Of a DNA stretch of 53,481 nucleotides, positions 1-8,281 are shown piece by piece. The notes under the pieces were generated by a model that made no database searches, had not been told where the DNA came from, and saw only the letters and a list, made by a program, of their open reading frames with translations. Source of the DNA: Candidatus Aenigmatarchaeota archaeon (lineage in GTDB: Archaea > Aenigmatarchaeota > Aenigmatarchaeia > QMZS01). The translations under genes and the position numbers were made by a program. The stretch is from the NCBI GenBank assembly GCA_016932615.1, contig JAFGCN010000011.1, positions 1-53,481 of the forward strand, in the 5' to 3' direction. Numbering within the stretch: the first letter of the stretch is position 1; each line of letters starts with the position of its first letter.

Positions 1-60
1 GACTTTTTTTGCCGCGGTCTTTTTTACTGATGATACTTTTTTCTTGACCATCCCAATCAT
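1..60 (-). CDS. Partial CDS, lysine-rich N-terminus (cut by window edge)
   Basis: Reading leftward from position 60 there is an open frame of 20 codons to the window edge. It begins Met-Ile-Gly-Met-Val and is rich in Lys, Ser, Thr and Ala. A TATA box centred about 26 nt upstream of the ATG at 60 supports that start over the in-frame ATG at 51. Lysine-rich starts like this occur in DNA-binding, ribosomal and RNA-binding proteins, but too little is visible to name a family. It is transcribed divergently from mcm. Confidence 0.55.
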   Translation of the reverse strand, partial: MIGMVKKKVSSVKKTAAKKV

Positions 61-78
61 AAATAATACTATCAATTA

Positions 79-92
79 TCATATATATAATT
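79..92 (-). promoter_or_regulatory. TATA box of the leftward partial gene
   Basis: An AT-only run (ATATATATAA on the plus strand) is centred near 86, about 26 nt from the ATG at 60. This is the spacing seen at most genes in the window, where transcription would begin at or next to the start codon. Confidence 0.5.
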
Positions 93-222
93 TCATAGGG
101 ATTCTGGATTGTTTATGATTGGATACTAATCTTTTGTAAAACTTTTTCCGTAACTATACGGTAGGCTCCCTTCCGTGAATGCTCTTTTCAACTCCCGTAA
201 AGGATAAACTTGCTATTAACTT

Positions 223-2214
223 ATGGAACTCAAGGAGCAGATATACGATTTCATACGGGCAGAGTGTTATGACCCTCTTGTATTGGCGTCAACGCATGGA
301 AAGCCGCTTGTGATAAACTTCGCTAACCTTGACAAGTTTGCGCCAGAGATTGGAGAAAAGCTTCTTGAGTCGCCTGAGGAATATATTGCTCTCTTTGAGG
401 AGGTTGTCGAGGACTTTGACCTGCCGAAAGTGCCGGCCATTCAGTTCAGGAATCTTCCAAAAAATGTTGACATAAGGATAAGGAACCTCAGGGTGAGCAA
501 TCTCGAGAAGTTCATCACTGTTGATGGGGTGGTGAAGATTGCTTCTGACGTCAAGCCGCGCATATACATGACTCTTCATGAATGCCAGGAGTGCGGAAAC
601 GTTTTCGAGCAGGAGCAGAGGGGCTCAGCCATAGTAAAGCCCTTCGTATGCCCCAATTGCGGCAGGCGAGAGGGCTCAAAGCTGGTCGAAAAGAAGATGT
701 ATGATTCGAGGTGGCTTACAGTAGGCGAACCGTTTGAGATTACAACCGGAGAAAAGCCGGGAGAACTCAAGGTATTTTTGCGTAAAGAGCTTACGACGCC
801 TGATCTTCAGAGAAAAAGCGACCCCGGAAACAGGATTATAATTACCGGAATTCTTAAGGAGCTTCCAAGAAAGCTGGGCCACCAGGATTCAACGCAGACT
901 GACATTTACCTTGAGGCAAACTATGTGGAGCCCGCAGAGGAGGATATAGAGGATATAACCATCTCAAAGGATGATGAGGGGAAGATTTTGGCTCTTTCAA
1001 AAGACCCTGACGTAGTAATGAAGCTGGTAAGGTCTATGGCGCCTTCCATTTATGGAAATGATGAGATTAAGGAAGCTGTGCTTATGCAGCTCTTCGGGGG
1101 AGTCCCGATGGAACACCCCGATGGGACCAGAATCAGGGGGGATATACACATACTTCTTGTTGGAGACCCTGCAACTGCAAAGTCTCAGCTTCTAAAGCTT
1201 ACCTCCAGAATACTTCCCCGGTCCAAGTATGTTTCTGGTAAGGGTGTGTCCGGTGCAGGGCTTATTTCAACGGTCCGAAAGGATGAGTTTACTGGCGGCT
1301 GGGTGCTGGAGGCAGGAGCGCTTGTACTTTGCAACCACGGGCTTCTTGCAATAGACGAGTTCGAGAAGATGGCCATGGAAGACATAGTCTCTATGCACGA
1401 GGCGCTTGAGCAGGGAACGGTTTCAATTGCAAAGGCAAGCATTGTTGCAACTCTTCCTGCGCAGACCACTGTTCTGGCAGGCGCAAACCCCAAGCTTGGA
1501 AGGTTTAACATCTACACTCCAATTTCAGAGCAGATTACTGTTCCCACAACTATCATGTCTCGTTTTGACCTTAAGTTTGTTCTAAGGGATGTCCCAAATC
1601 CCGAAATGGACGAAAAGCTAGTAAGCCATGTCCTGAAGCTTAGAAGCCACCCCGAAGAAATCATTACAGACATAGACCATGTGCTTTTGAGAAAATATGT
1701 CGTTTACGCAAGAAGGAATGTGCGAAATGTCAAGCTTGGGGACGATGCCCTTGCCGAATTCAAGAGATTTTTTGTCGAAATGAGAGGCAAATACACTGAA
1801 GATGACCAGATTGTTCCCATAACCTTCAGGCAGTTTGAGGGGCTTATGCGCATTGCCCAGGCATCGGCAAAGGTTCACCTCCGCGACTATACCACCAAGG
1901 AAGATGCGGACAGGGCAATCAAGCTTATGCAGGTTTCGCTTCGGCAGCTTGGGTTCGATCCAGAGATGGGAAAGCTGGACATTGATAGGGTAGAGTCTTC
2001 GGTTTCGGGAGGCCAGAGGTCGAAAATGAAGATCCTTATGGACCTGATAGAGCGCATGGAAAAGGATTCCGGAGCTCAGGACGGAATCCCGATGGAGGAT
2101 CTTGAGGCGCAGGCGGAAGAAGAGGGAATCCAGAACTGGAGTGATATGGTCCAGAAGATGATTAACGAGGGCGTGCTTTACAAGCCAAGGTCTGGGTTCA
2201 TCAAGAAAATCTAA
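223..2214 (+). CDS. mcm: Replicative DNA helicase MCM
   Basis: This is the archaeal hexameric 3'-5' replicative helicase, 663 residues, a normal length. The N-terminal domain carries a zinc-binding module (CxxC near residues 121-124 and CPNC near 140-143) inside the OB region. The AAA+ core shows the MCM Walker A GDPATAKSQ near residue 313, Walker B IDEFEKM near 378 and an arginine finger SRFD about 70 residues later. The C-terminus looks like the usual winged helix. It stands alone, head-to-head with the leftward partial gene, with no GINS gene beside it. The start at 223 is preceded by the AACTTATGG context common here. The family call is secure. Confidence 0.97.
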   Translation: MELKEQIYDFIRAECYDPLVLASTHGKPLVINFANLDKFAPEIGEKLLESPEEYIALFEEVVEDFDLPKVPAIQFRNLPKNVDIRIRNLRVSNLEKFITVDGVVKIASDVKPRIYMTLHECQECGNVFEQEQRGSAIVKPFVCPNCGRREGSKLVEKKMYDSRWLTVGEPFEITTGEKPGELKVFLRKELTTPDLQRKSDPGNRIIITGILKELPRKLGHQDSTQTDIYLEANYVEPAEEDIEDITISKDDEGKILALSKDPDVVMKLVRSMAPSIYGNDEIKEAVLMQLFGGVPMEHPDGTRIRGDIHILLVGDPATAKSQLLKLTSRILPRSKYVSGKGVSGAGLISTVRKDEFTGGWVLEAGALVLCNHGLLAIDEFEKMAMEDIVSMHEALEQGTVSIAKASIVATLPAQTTVLAGANPKLGRFNIYTPISEQITVPTTIMSRFDLKFVLRDVPNPEMDEKLVSHVLKLRSHPEEIITDIDHVLLRKYVVYARRNVRNVKLGDDALAEFKRFFVEMRGKYTEDDQIVPITFRQFEGLMRIAQASAKVHLRDYTTKEDADRAIKLMQVSLRQLGFDPEMGKLDIDRVESSVSGGQRSKMKILMDLIERMEKDSGAQDGIPMEDLEAQAEEEGIQNWSDMVQKMINEGVLYKPRSGFIKKI

Positions 2215-2235
2215 TTGAAAGGATGTGCTTTGAGT

Positions 2236-3036
2236 CTACAGGTCAAGCTTTTTTTGCAGGTCGTCCGGGCTGCCGATGTCGATAATCATCCCGTCAGTTG
2301 CAGCTATTGTCCTTATCCCGGTTTCTTTTTCGGCCCATTCGGCTTCCCGTTCGGCAACTCCAAAAAGCATCTTCATTCCCAGGTGCTGGAGTATGGCGAT
2401 TTTTGGCCTTGCTTTTTCAATCAGGTTTTTTGCACCGTCCGTGGTCATATGGCCGTAGTTTTTCGCAAACCTGGAGCGAAGTGAGTTTATTATGAGCCCG
2501 TCGCATTTTTTGAAATATTCTTCCTGGCCGGGGTAGTATGCGCCGTCGGCAGTATAGCCAAGCCGTACCCCAAACTCATCCTCAAGCACAAAGCCGATGC
2601 ATTTTTCCTCCTTGTGCCTGCAGGGGGTCGCGGAAAGTTTTGCGCCAGGCACTTTCGCAGATTCTCCTGGCTTAAGGGCATAATACGCTTCCAGGGAGTT
2701 GAGGTGGTAGCTGGAAACAATGGGGCGGTATTCCCCTGAACCCTTAAGCACATTTTCGTTTGTAACTAGCAGGCCTCTTTTCTTTCTGGTTCCAAGAGTA
2801 ATGGCCTCGAGAACCATCTCAAGGTCAGTATAATGGTCGGGGTGGGCGTGCGAGACGAAAACACAATTCAGTTTTTTCAGGTCTTTTCTGTACTGCCTTG
2901 CCCTTACAAGGGCGCCAGGCCCGGGGTCCACATGCATTTTCAGCTTTCCGCTCTCCACAATAAAGCCGCCGGTTGCCCGAAGCTGGCTTATTACCACGTG
3001 CCTTCCGCCGCCTGTTCCAAGAAAGGTTACTTTCAT
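2236..3036 (-). CDS. MBL-fold metal-dependent hydrolase
   Basis: A 266-residue metallo-beta-lactamase fold protein. The metal-binding motif SHAHPDH lies near residues 61-67 after a hydrophobic strand, and further conserved positions include CRHKEE, the metal-bridging-type Asp in YTADGAYY, and a late ILQHLGMKM histidine. The N-terminal GTGGGRH and overall spacing resemble PhnP/RNase Z-like phosphodiesterases. Lack of the RNase Z exosite argues against tRNA 3' processing. It converges with mcm and its substrate is unknown. Confidence 0.8.
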   Translation of the reverse strand: MKVTFLGTGGGRHVVISQLRATGGFIVESGKLKMHVDPGPGALVRARQYRKDLKKLNCVFVSHAHPDHYTDLEMVLEAITLGTRKKRGLLVTNENVLKGSGEYRPIVSSYHLNSLEAYYALKPGESAKVPGAKLSATPCRHKEEKCIGFVLEDEFGVRLGYTADGAYYPGQEEYFKKCDGLIINSLRSRFAKNYGHMTTDGAKNLIEKARPKIAILQHLGMKMLFGVAEREAEWAEKETGIRTIAATDGMIIDIGSPDDLQKKLDL

Positions 3037-3110
3037 AAACTAAGGAGCAGAATCGTTAAGAAAATGTGTAGTGCCCTATCGACAGTATTGGATAGGCACT
3101 AATCTCAGGT

Positions 3111-3512
3111 CTAGATGCTTATCGTCCTCTTTGCCCCGCAGGCCTCGCATTTTATAACAAAGAAGCGGTCTTCTCTCTGGATTATCGTGTCAGGCCTCTT
3201 GCATTCCGAGCAGTAGACGAAGTTTTTCAGGTATTTCTCGATTTTGTCCTTTACCAGAGGCGATTTTGTCTGAAGCGTGAGCCGTCCCCTGTCAAGGGAA
3301 CCAGAAGAAGCAAGCTCCTTGTAGAGGAATTTTGCGACCTGGTGGCCATCCCGCCGAATGGAGTCGCAGAACTTGTCAAAGTTTGAGATTATTGTCTTGC
3401 TGCCCTGGACGGAAATCATTGGCTGAACAATCTGTATTCTTTCCTCGATAGTCCCTTTTTTTACCACGCCATATACCTGGCTAAGCATTTCATTGTAGTC
3501 CATAATAATCAT
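3111..3512 (-). CDS. Translation initiation factor aIF2 subunit beta
   Basis: A 133-residue aIF2 beta, part of the heterotrimeric aIF2 that delivers initiator Met-tRNA to the small ribosomal subunit. The central alpha/beta domain (MISVQGSKTIISNFDKFC) is followed by a C-terminal zinc ribbon with two cysteine pairs (YCSECKRPD and KCEACGAKR). An in-frame ATG at 3503 in the local ATTATTATGG context is an equally good start and would remove three residues. The alpha subunit is encoded about 17 kb away at 20809, so the two are not in one operon. Confidence 0.95.
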   Translation of the reverse strand: MIIMDYNEMLSQVYGVVKKGTIEERIQIVQPMISVQGSKTIISNFDKFCDSIRRDGHQVAKFLYKELASSGSLDRGRLTLQTKSPLVKDKIEKYLKNFVYCSECKRPDTIIQREDRFFVIKCEACGAKRTISI

Positions 3513-3593
3513 AAGTAAAGCTAAAGTTAGTTTTTGGCAACACGAGATTTTTGGTTTTGTAAGTGTTAAGATAAGGCATATTTAAGGATAATT

Positions 3594-4496
3594 ATGATAA
3601 GCTACTACAAGCGTTCGGTCAAAGATAAGGCGCTTGAAGTGCTGGAGAATTTTTCTGTCGGGTCCTGGATAAGTGTCGTGAACCCTACGCAGGAGGAGCT
3701 TAAGCTTTTGTCAGACCGGTTTGGCTTGGACGAGCAGAACCTTCTTTCGGGGCTTGACCGAAATGAAGTGCCTAGAATTGAGTTTGAGGATGGCCTGACC
3801 TATATTATTGTGAAGATTCTCTCAAGGGATGCGGGCTTTCTGGATACCTGCCTTATTGTGGTTTCAGACCGATATATCCTGACTTTGTCACGGGCAGAGC
3901 CATTATTTACGAGGAAAATCCTGGATGGCAAAATAGATCTGTTTACCACCCAGCGGCTTAAAACACTTATCAAGTTTCTTTCCCTCATAAGCAAAGAATT
4001 CGAGAAGGAAACGATGGAGTCGGTAAGGATAGTAAATGCCAAGAAGAGCGAGAGTGAAGAGATGCCCGAAAAAGACCTTCGCCTTCTCCTTCACCACGAA
4101 GAAAAGCTGAACTCGTATATATCCAGCTACACTTATATGAAGCCGATATATGAGAGGATGCTCAAGAAGACACGTTTTTTTGAAGACGACAAGGAGATGA
4201 TTGAAGACCTCCTGATAGACTCCGAGCAGGGCCTTGATATCTGCAGGTCTTCCCTAAAGACTATATCGAACATAAGGAATTACCAGACCATAATTTTGTC
4301 CAACAAAACCAGCCGCACAATTACCACTCTTACGATTGTGACTATCTTCTTTAGTATATTTACCGCAATATTTGGCTTTTATGGGATGAACATTCCGCTT
4401 CCTTTTCAGGACAGCCCCTATGCTTATGCGCTCATAGCAGTTTTTTCATTTCTGGCAGGGCTTGCCATAGCAGCGTACCTTAAAAAAGAACTTTAA
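3594..4496 (+). CDS. corA: CorA-family magnesium/divalent cation channel
   Basis: A 300-residue CorA-type membrane channel for Mg2+ or related ions. A long soluble N-terminal domain with helical segments (about residues 1-235) is followed by two C-terminal membrane helices. The first ends in the diagnostic GMN selectivity loop (FYGMNIPLP near residues 255-263), and the second runs to the C-terminal AAYLKKEL. Length and order match the family. It is followed 19 nt later by a HIT protein on the same strand. Confidence 0.92.
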   Translation: MISYYKRSVKDKALEVLENFSVGSWISVVNPTQEELKLLSDRFGLDEQNLLSGLDRNEVPRIEFEDGLTYIIVKILSRDAGFLDTCLIVVSDRYILTLSRAEPLFTRKILDGKIDLFTTQRLKTLIKFLSLISKEFEKETMESVRIVNAKKSESEEMPEKDLRLLLHHEEKLNSYISSYTYMKPIYERMLKKTRFFEDDKEMIEDLLIDSEQGLDICRSSLKTISNIRNYQTIILSNKTSRTITTLTIVTIFFSIFTAIFGFYGMNIPLPFQDSPYAYALIAVFSFLAGLAIAAYLKKEL

Positions 4497-4515
4497 AGCC
4501 AGGTATTCATAATTT

Positions 4516-4947
4516 ATGCCAGAAGGATGCAAGCTTTGCAGGGAACTTGAAGAAGGTGATATGGTGGTTTACAGAGACGACTATTGCTTTTGTATTTTCG
4601 CAAAGTGGCCCATAAAGGAAGGCCACCTGATGGTTCTTCCCGTAAGGCATGTGGGCGACGTTTCTGACCTGACTGAGAAGGAATCCAAAGCAATGTTTGG
4701 CTGTATTGGCTTGTTTCAGAAGGTCCTGCCGGAGCTATATGGGGCGCACGCAATGGTGATTCAAAACCCGGTCCAGAAAAGGACAGAGGAACACCTGCAT
4801 TACCATATTCTTCCCAGCACAGGAGGAATCAGGGACCTGTTCACAAACTTTGAAAAAACGCCCTACCGGGTGGACGTGCCAAGGGAGGAGATGGGGCGAA
4901 CTGCCGAGCATATCCGTTCGGCTCTTGGAAAATACTTGAAGGATTAA
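4516..4947 (+). CDS. HIT family nucleotide hydrolase/transferase
   Basis: A 143-residue histidine-triad protein. The triad is EHLHYHILP near residues 93-101, matching the HxHxHxx active site. An N-terminal CKLCRELEEGD segment gives the CxxC often seen in zinc-containing HIT proteins, and DYCFCIFAKWPIKEGHLMVLP is the usual substrate-binding strand. Such enzymes hydrolyse AMP-lysine-type or dinucleoside phosphate substrates; the exact substrate cannot be read from sequence. It lies closely downstream of corA, possibly co-transcribed, and just upstream of tRNA-Tyr. Confidence 0.88.
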   Translation: MPEGCKLCRELEEGDMVVYRDDYCFCIFAKWPIKEGHLMVLPVRHVGDVSDLTEKESKAMFGCIGLFQKVLPELYGAHAMVIQNPVQKRTEEHLHYHILPSTGGIRDLFTNFEKTPYRVDVPREEMGRTAEHIRSALGKYLKD

Positions 4948-4971
4948 AAGCTTAAAACCAAGTAATTTTAT

Positions 4972-5415
4972 CCCGCGGTGGCTCAATGGCTGAAGCTTTT
5001 TCTTTTAGAAAAAGAAAAAGCCCCATGCGCAAAAAGAAAAGGATTTTTCCGCTGCTTTGCAGCGATTATATCCCTTTAGCGCTTGAATTCCATTATAGAG
5101 CGTCCGGCTGTAGTGCAGGGCTTTCTTGCCTTGTGCGTTCGCTAACGCTTGACCGCAGGCACCGGAAGGTTGTGAGTGAACCCTTTTCTTGCGAAGAAAA
5201 GGCTTCAAGCCCAAAAAGAACCTGCATTTCGCCAAAGCGAAATGAGGCCTCATTTGCCTAGCGGCAAATGCAGGGCAGTTTACTGCTTCGCAGAAAGACT
5301 ACCGTAAGTTTGGCAGAAAGCGAAAGCTTCCGTTAAGCTTGCTTTTGGGGTGAAGACCTTTTTAGCCAAGATAACTGGAAAAGGTTTTCCACAAATTCAA
5401 CTCTCACCCGCGGGA
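4972..5415 (+). tRNA. tRNA-Tyr(GUA) with three BHB introns
   Basis: The mature tRNA is read from four exons: 4972-4991, 5096-5113, 5161-5176 and 5396-5415 (74 nt). Acceptor CCCGCGG pairs with CCGCGGG plus discriminator A, giving the archaeal tRNA-Tyr C1-G72. D-stem GCTC/GAGC, anticodon stem TCCGG/CCGGA with GTA at 5110-5112, T-stem GTGAG/CTCAC and T-loop TTCAACT all pair. Intron 1 (4992-5095, D-loop) has central helix ATGG/CCAT. Intron 2 (5114-5160, position 37/38) has CTGT/GCAG. Intron 3 (5177-5395, position 53/54, 219 nt) has TGTG/CACA. Each has 3-nt bulges cut after the second base. Introns make up about five sixths of the gene. Confidence 0.9.
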
Positions 5416-5480
5416 TTTACACTTCTCTTCAAACTTCACCCCGCTCAGTTTTTAATTTATAGTATAATCAAAGCAATATT

Positions 5481-6215
5481 ATGGCTACTTTGCAGGCAAT
5501 GATTTGCACCCTGTTTCACTTTGGAAAGGTGTGCAACACCATGGCTATGGACAAGCTTATGATTGAGTACCTGCTTGTGCCCTCGATAATCACAATTATC
5601 ATTGTTTACCTTACGGCAGGGAACCTTATGAGGGGAATCGGGCTGAAGATGCACGCCTTAATTTCCATAATGCTTTACATTGTTTTTGTCTACTCTGGCC
5701 TTTTTGGGGCATTTGCGCCGCTGATGTATAACTTTGCGTTTCTGTTCATCCTTCTTGGCACTGGCCTATTCTTCGTAACGCGCGTAATTTCCCCAAGCCA
5801 GATGAGGACTCTTGGAACCGTCACCTCCAAATTAGCCGAAAAGCAGCATGACATAAAGCTAATACGGAATTCGGCGAGGGTTAAGAAGGAACAAATTGAT
5901 GATTTGACGAAAACGATTGAAGGCATGGAGGGGATTATGGGTCCTAGGGAATATCAGGTCTTTCAGGTTTTGCTTCACCAGGCAAGGGCAGAATTGGATA
6001 TTCTTAATAGCCAGATAAGGGATCTTAATAAAACGGGCTCAATTGCTTCGGGTCAGATATTTGCCCAGGAGGAGCAAAATATCCAGTCCACCCAGGCAAA
6101 TATCGAGAAGGTGATCTTTGAGATTGCAGAGAACCTTAAGATGGACCCTAATCTGGCGCAGAATATTGCTTTTCAGAAAAAGATCGCCCGAACGCTTGGC
6201 ATGGGCGCAAGATAA
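5481..6215 (+). CDS. Membrane protein with cytoplasmic coiled coil, function unknown
   Basis: A 244-residue protein I cannot assign to a family. The start at 5481 lies about 26 nt from a TATA-like AATTTATAG; in-frame Met23 is an alternative. Hydrophobic segments at about residues 30-47, 58-78 and 80-101 predict three membrane helices. From about residue 108 the protein is charged and heptad-like (SKLAEKQHDIKLIRNS, LTKTIEGMEGIMG, LDILNSQIRDLNK), indicating a long coiled coil outside the bilayer. The layout resembles scaffold or sensor anchors but carries no catalytic motif. Confidence 0.7.
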   Translation: MATLQAMICTLFHFGKVCNTMAMDKLMIEYLLVPSIITIIIVYLTAGNLMRGIGLKMHALISIMLYIVFVYSGLFGAFAPLMYNFAFLFILLGTGLFFVTRVISPSQMRTLGTVTSKLAEKQHDIKLIRNSARVKKEQIDDLTKTIEGMEGIMGPREYQVFQVLLHQARAELDILNSQIRDLNKTGSIASGQIFAQEEQNIQSTQANIEKVIFEIAENLKMDPNLAQNIAFQKKIARTLGMGAR

Positions 6216-6239
6216 CACTTGGACTGTTTCTTGGAAACC

Positions 6240-7016
6240 TTAGTATTTACGGGCGGCTTTTTCTTCCTTATCCGTTTCTGCCCCTTCCATGACTTTTCCA
6301 AAATAGTGCCACAGCACGTTATCCCTGAGCCCTTTTATCTGCTCAGAGTAAGTTTTCATGTCTTTGTTTATGCTTTCCATGTATGTTTTTATCTCTTCAA
6401 GGTCGCTTTTGCTTGCGTAAACCCCTTTCTCCACGCCTTCAAGCCGTCCGTAAAGGTCTTTAAGCTGGGTGTCTATCTGCCCTTTGTAAGCCAGAAGCTC
6501 TTTAGCGCTTTTTGCAATTTCTTCGTCTGACTTTCCTCCTTTTTTGGGCGCTTCCGGAGTTGCCCACTGAAGGGCAAACAGCACCGTGTCGAGGTAGTCC
6601 TCAACAGTTCTTGAAAGCTGCTCAAGCTCTGTCTTGAACGCAAGGCCTCCCGCAACGTCCTGGATGTAAGCTTCCTGCGCAAGCTTTGTCCCAAACCAGG
6701 CAATAGGGACGCCAAATACGTACTGGCCAACTTCAAACAAGCTTGTCCCATTGTCATAAAGGGAAAGCACCGACTCCGTTCTTGGCTTTATTGTGACCTT
6801 TCCGGTTTGTGGGTCCATCTCGACTTCTCCTTTCTGAACAGAAAACAGGCGATTTACGAAATCATCAGAACTCCAACTAAGTTCCTGTATCGTTTTTAAA
6901 GTGCCAGAGTCTATCTTTGCTGCTTTTTCTTTTCTTTTATCGGCTAGACCCTGCACAAAGGCAAGTAATCTTGCATCCCCTGCGACCGAACTGGCCGCTG
7001 CCGTTCCATTTGTCAT
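6240..7016 (-). CDS. Uncharacterised alpha-helical protein, leadered gene
   Basis: A 258-residue protein with no recognised domain. It is soluble-looking, with Lys/Glu-rich helices and a coiled-coil stretch in the last 90 residues (about 170-245). One moderately hydrophobic patch (VGQYVFGVPIAWFG) is too polar for a clear membrane helix. The ATG at 7016 is preferred to 7028 because GGTGGT sits just upstream and a TATA box lies 36 nt away, matching five other genes here. Its neighbour is a PRC-barrel protein in the same orientation with its own promoter. Confidence 0.72.
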   Translation of the reverse strand: MTNGTAAASSVAGDARLLAFVQGLADKRKEKAAKIDSGTLKTIQELSWSSDDFVNRLFSVQKGEVEMDPQTGKVTIKPRTESVLSLYDNGTSLFEVGQYVFGVPIAWFGTKLAQEAYIQDVAGGLAFKTELEQLSRTVEDYLDTVLFALQWATPEAPKKGGKSDEEIAKSAKELLAYKGQIDTQLKDLYGRLEGVEKGVYASKSDLEEIKTYMESINKDMKTYSEQIKGLRDNVLWHYFGKVMEGAETDKEEKAARKY

Positions 7017-7020
7017 TTTC

Positions 7021-7057
7021 ACCACCAAATTATAATTAACGACAGGTATATATATTA
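7021..7057 (-). promoter_or_regulatory. TATA box plus GGTGGT ribosome-binding site
   Basis: Reading leftward, a TATATATA core is centred near 7052, then a short leader carries GGTGGT complementary to the 3' end of 16S rRNA, then the ATG at 7016. TATA-to-start distance is about 36 nt, longer than the 26 nt of leaderless genes nearby. Confidence 0.55.
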
Positions 7058-7139
7058 ATTTCTGTTCCGGAAAGTATATTTTTGAAAAGATATTTCCTTC
7101 TCAGACATAAAAAATCCACCAAAAAACCGAAAAAAGCCC

Positions 7140-7394
7140 TTAAAGAATCTCTTTTTCTGAGACAATCACGAAATCGCCTACACTTTTTACCGTTGAAAAT
7201 GGGATGATGAAGTTGCCCCGGTCATCAGTTTCGAAGTTCATCTGCTCTACAATCTTGGTTGGAGCTTCGATTTTTATGTTCAAAAGTTCGCCGCTTTCAA
7301 TGATGAAGTTAATGTCGCCAATAAGGCCGAATTTCCTGCCGGTTTCCTCAGAAACAATGACTTTGCCTATAAGGTCCTTGCACATCGCGTCCAT
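7140..7394 (-). CDS. PRC-barrel domain protein
   Basis: An 84-residue single-domain protein whose order of short strands (GKVIVSEETGRKFG, GDINFIIESGELLNIKI, FIIPFSTVKSVGDFVIV) matches PRC-barrel proteins found in most archaea, often near translation or cell-division genes. The role of the small archaeal versions is not settled; some members in haloarchaea act with the FtsZ division machinery. The leaderless start at 7394 has a TATATATA box about 25 nt upstream. It is divergent from uS11. Confidence 0.82.
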   Translation of the reverse strand: MDAMCKDLIGKVIVSEETGRKFGLIGDINFIIESGELLNIKIEAPTKIVEQMNFETDDRGNFIIPFSTVKSVGDFVIVSEKEIL

Positions 7395-7464
7395 AATTAT
7401 CGACAGATATATAAATAATATCTGCCTGTGGGGTGAGATTTCTTATTATTTATTTTCCCATATT

Positions 7465-8118
7465 ATGGCAAAGAAATCTGCAAAGGAAGCTGAAGTGACA
7501 CAAGTTGTTGAGGAAATAAAAGAGGGAACTGTTGAGGCAGTTTCTCCTGATGCTGGGGAGAAAAAAGAAAAAGCCGAAACAAAGCCCAAGAAGGCAAAAT
7601 CAGCCCCCAAGAAGAAAAAGGAAGAGGTTTCCAAGGCAGAAGAAGCTGCTGAAGAGAAGCAGGAAGTGCCTGAAAAGGCGGAAAAGCCAGTAGAGGCACC
7701 AAAAGAGGCAAAAGCGGCGGAAGAGCCAAAGAAACCGGGAAAGAAGGCAATTGTTCACATTTATTCAAGCGGCAACAACACGATTATTCATGTAACTGAC
7801 GTTACCGGGGCTGAGACCGTTTCAAGGGTGTCTGGCGGAATGGTAACGAAGCAGGACCGGCTTAAGGGTGCACCTTTCCAGGCGATGCTTGCTGCCGGAA
7901 AGGCAATTGAGGCAACAGAAGCCCAGGGATTCACCGAAATTGATATTCTTGTCAGGGCTCCGGGGGGCCATAAGGAGCTTGACGTAGGGAAAGGCGCTGA
8001 GCAGGCAATAAAGGCATTTACCAAGAGCCGCCTTTCAATCGGCGTTGTCGAGGATGTTACCCCCATAATCCACGGAAGAATGAAGAGGAAGGGTGGAAGA
8101 AGGGGCAGGAGATTGTAA
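7465..8118 (+). CDS. rps11: Small-subunit ribosomal protein uS11 with long charged N-terminal extension
   Basis: 217 residues. Residues from about 93 onward are a full archaeal uS11 (AIVHIYSSGNNTIIHVTD, RAPGGHKELDVGKGAEQAI, and the terminal KRKGGRRGRRL tail that binds 16S rRNA in the platform). The first 90 residues are an Ala/Glu/Lys/Pro-rich low-complexity extension, which is unusual because archaeal uS11 is normally about 130 residues. The ATG at 7465 follows CCATATT and begins MAKKSAKE. A longer upstream reading frame exists but runs into the PRC-barrel gene's promoter and is rejected. No S13, S4 or rpoD lies alongside, so the usual alpha-type operon is broken. Confidence 0.95.
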   Translation: MAKKSAKEAEVTQVVEEIKEGTVEAVSPDAGEKKEKAETKPKKAKSAPKKKKEEVSKAEEAAEEKQEVPEKAEKPVEAPKEAKAAEEPKKPGKKAIVHIYSSGNNTIIHVTDVTGAETVSRVSGGMVTKQDRLKGAPFQAMLAAGKAIEATEAQGFTEIDILVRAPGGHKELDVGKGAEQAIKAFTKSRLSIGVVEDVTPIIHGRMKRKGGRRGRRL

Positions 8119-8281
8119 ATCCCGCCCAGCAAATTGGATAGTTTATATGGAATTTGAGTCTTTTATAAACCCCTTTCCCTTTTATGGATTTCTGGGCAGA
8201 TACTGGATCAAATCTAGTTAGAATCTTATTCCAAAATACAATCCCGGGATAAAAATCAATCGCTTTTCCTGAAAGGTGCTA

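Noticed and set aside
4986-5261. Open frames on both strands over the tRNA-Tyr locus
   Set aside because: The positions are fully explained by tRNA exons and BHB introns; the translations are low-complexity products of intron hairpins.
5177-5395. Group I intron or a separate noncoding RNA inside tRNA-Tyr
   Set aside because: No group I core (P3-P7 elements) could be recognised, and the ends form a perfect archaeal BHB (TGTG/CACA).
7204-7464. Longer N-terminus for uS11
   Set aside because: The extension is antisense to the PRC-barrel gene and crosses its promoter; the ATG at 7465 has the local start context.
8119-8281. Gap between uS11 and uL2 examined for a small gene or RNA
   Set aside because: Only a 22-codon frame and T-rich convergent ends are seen; nothing supportable.
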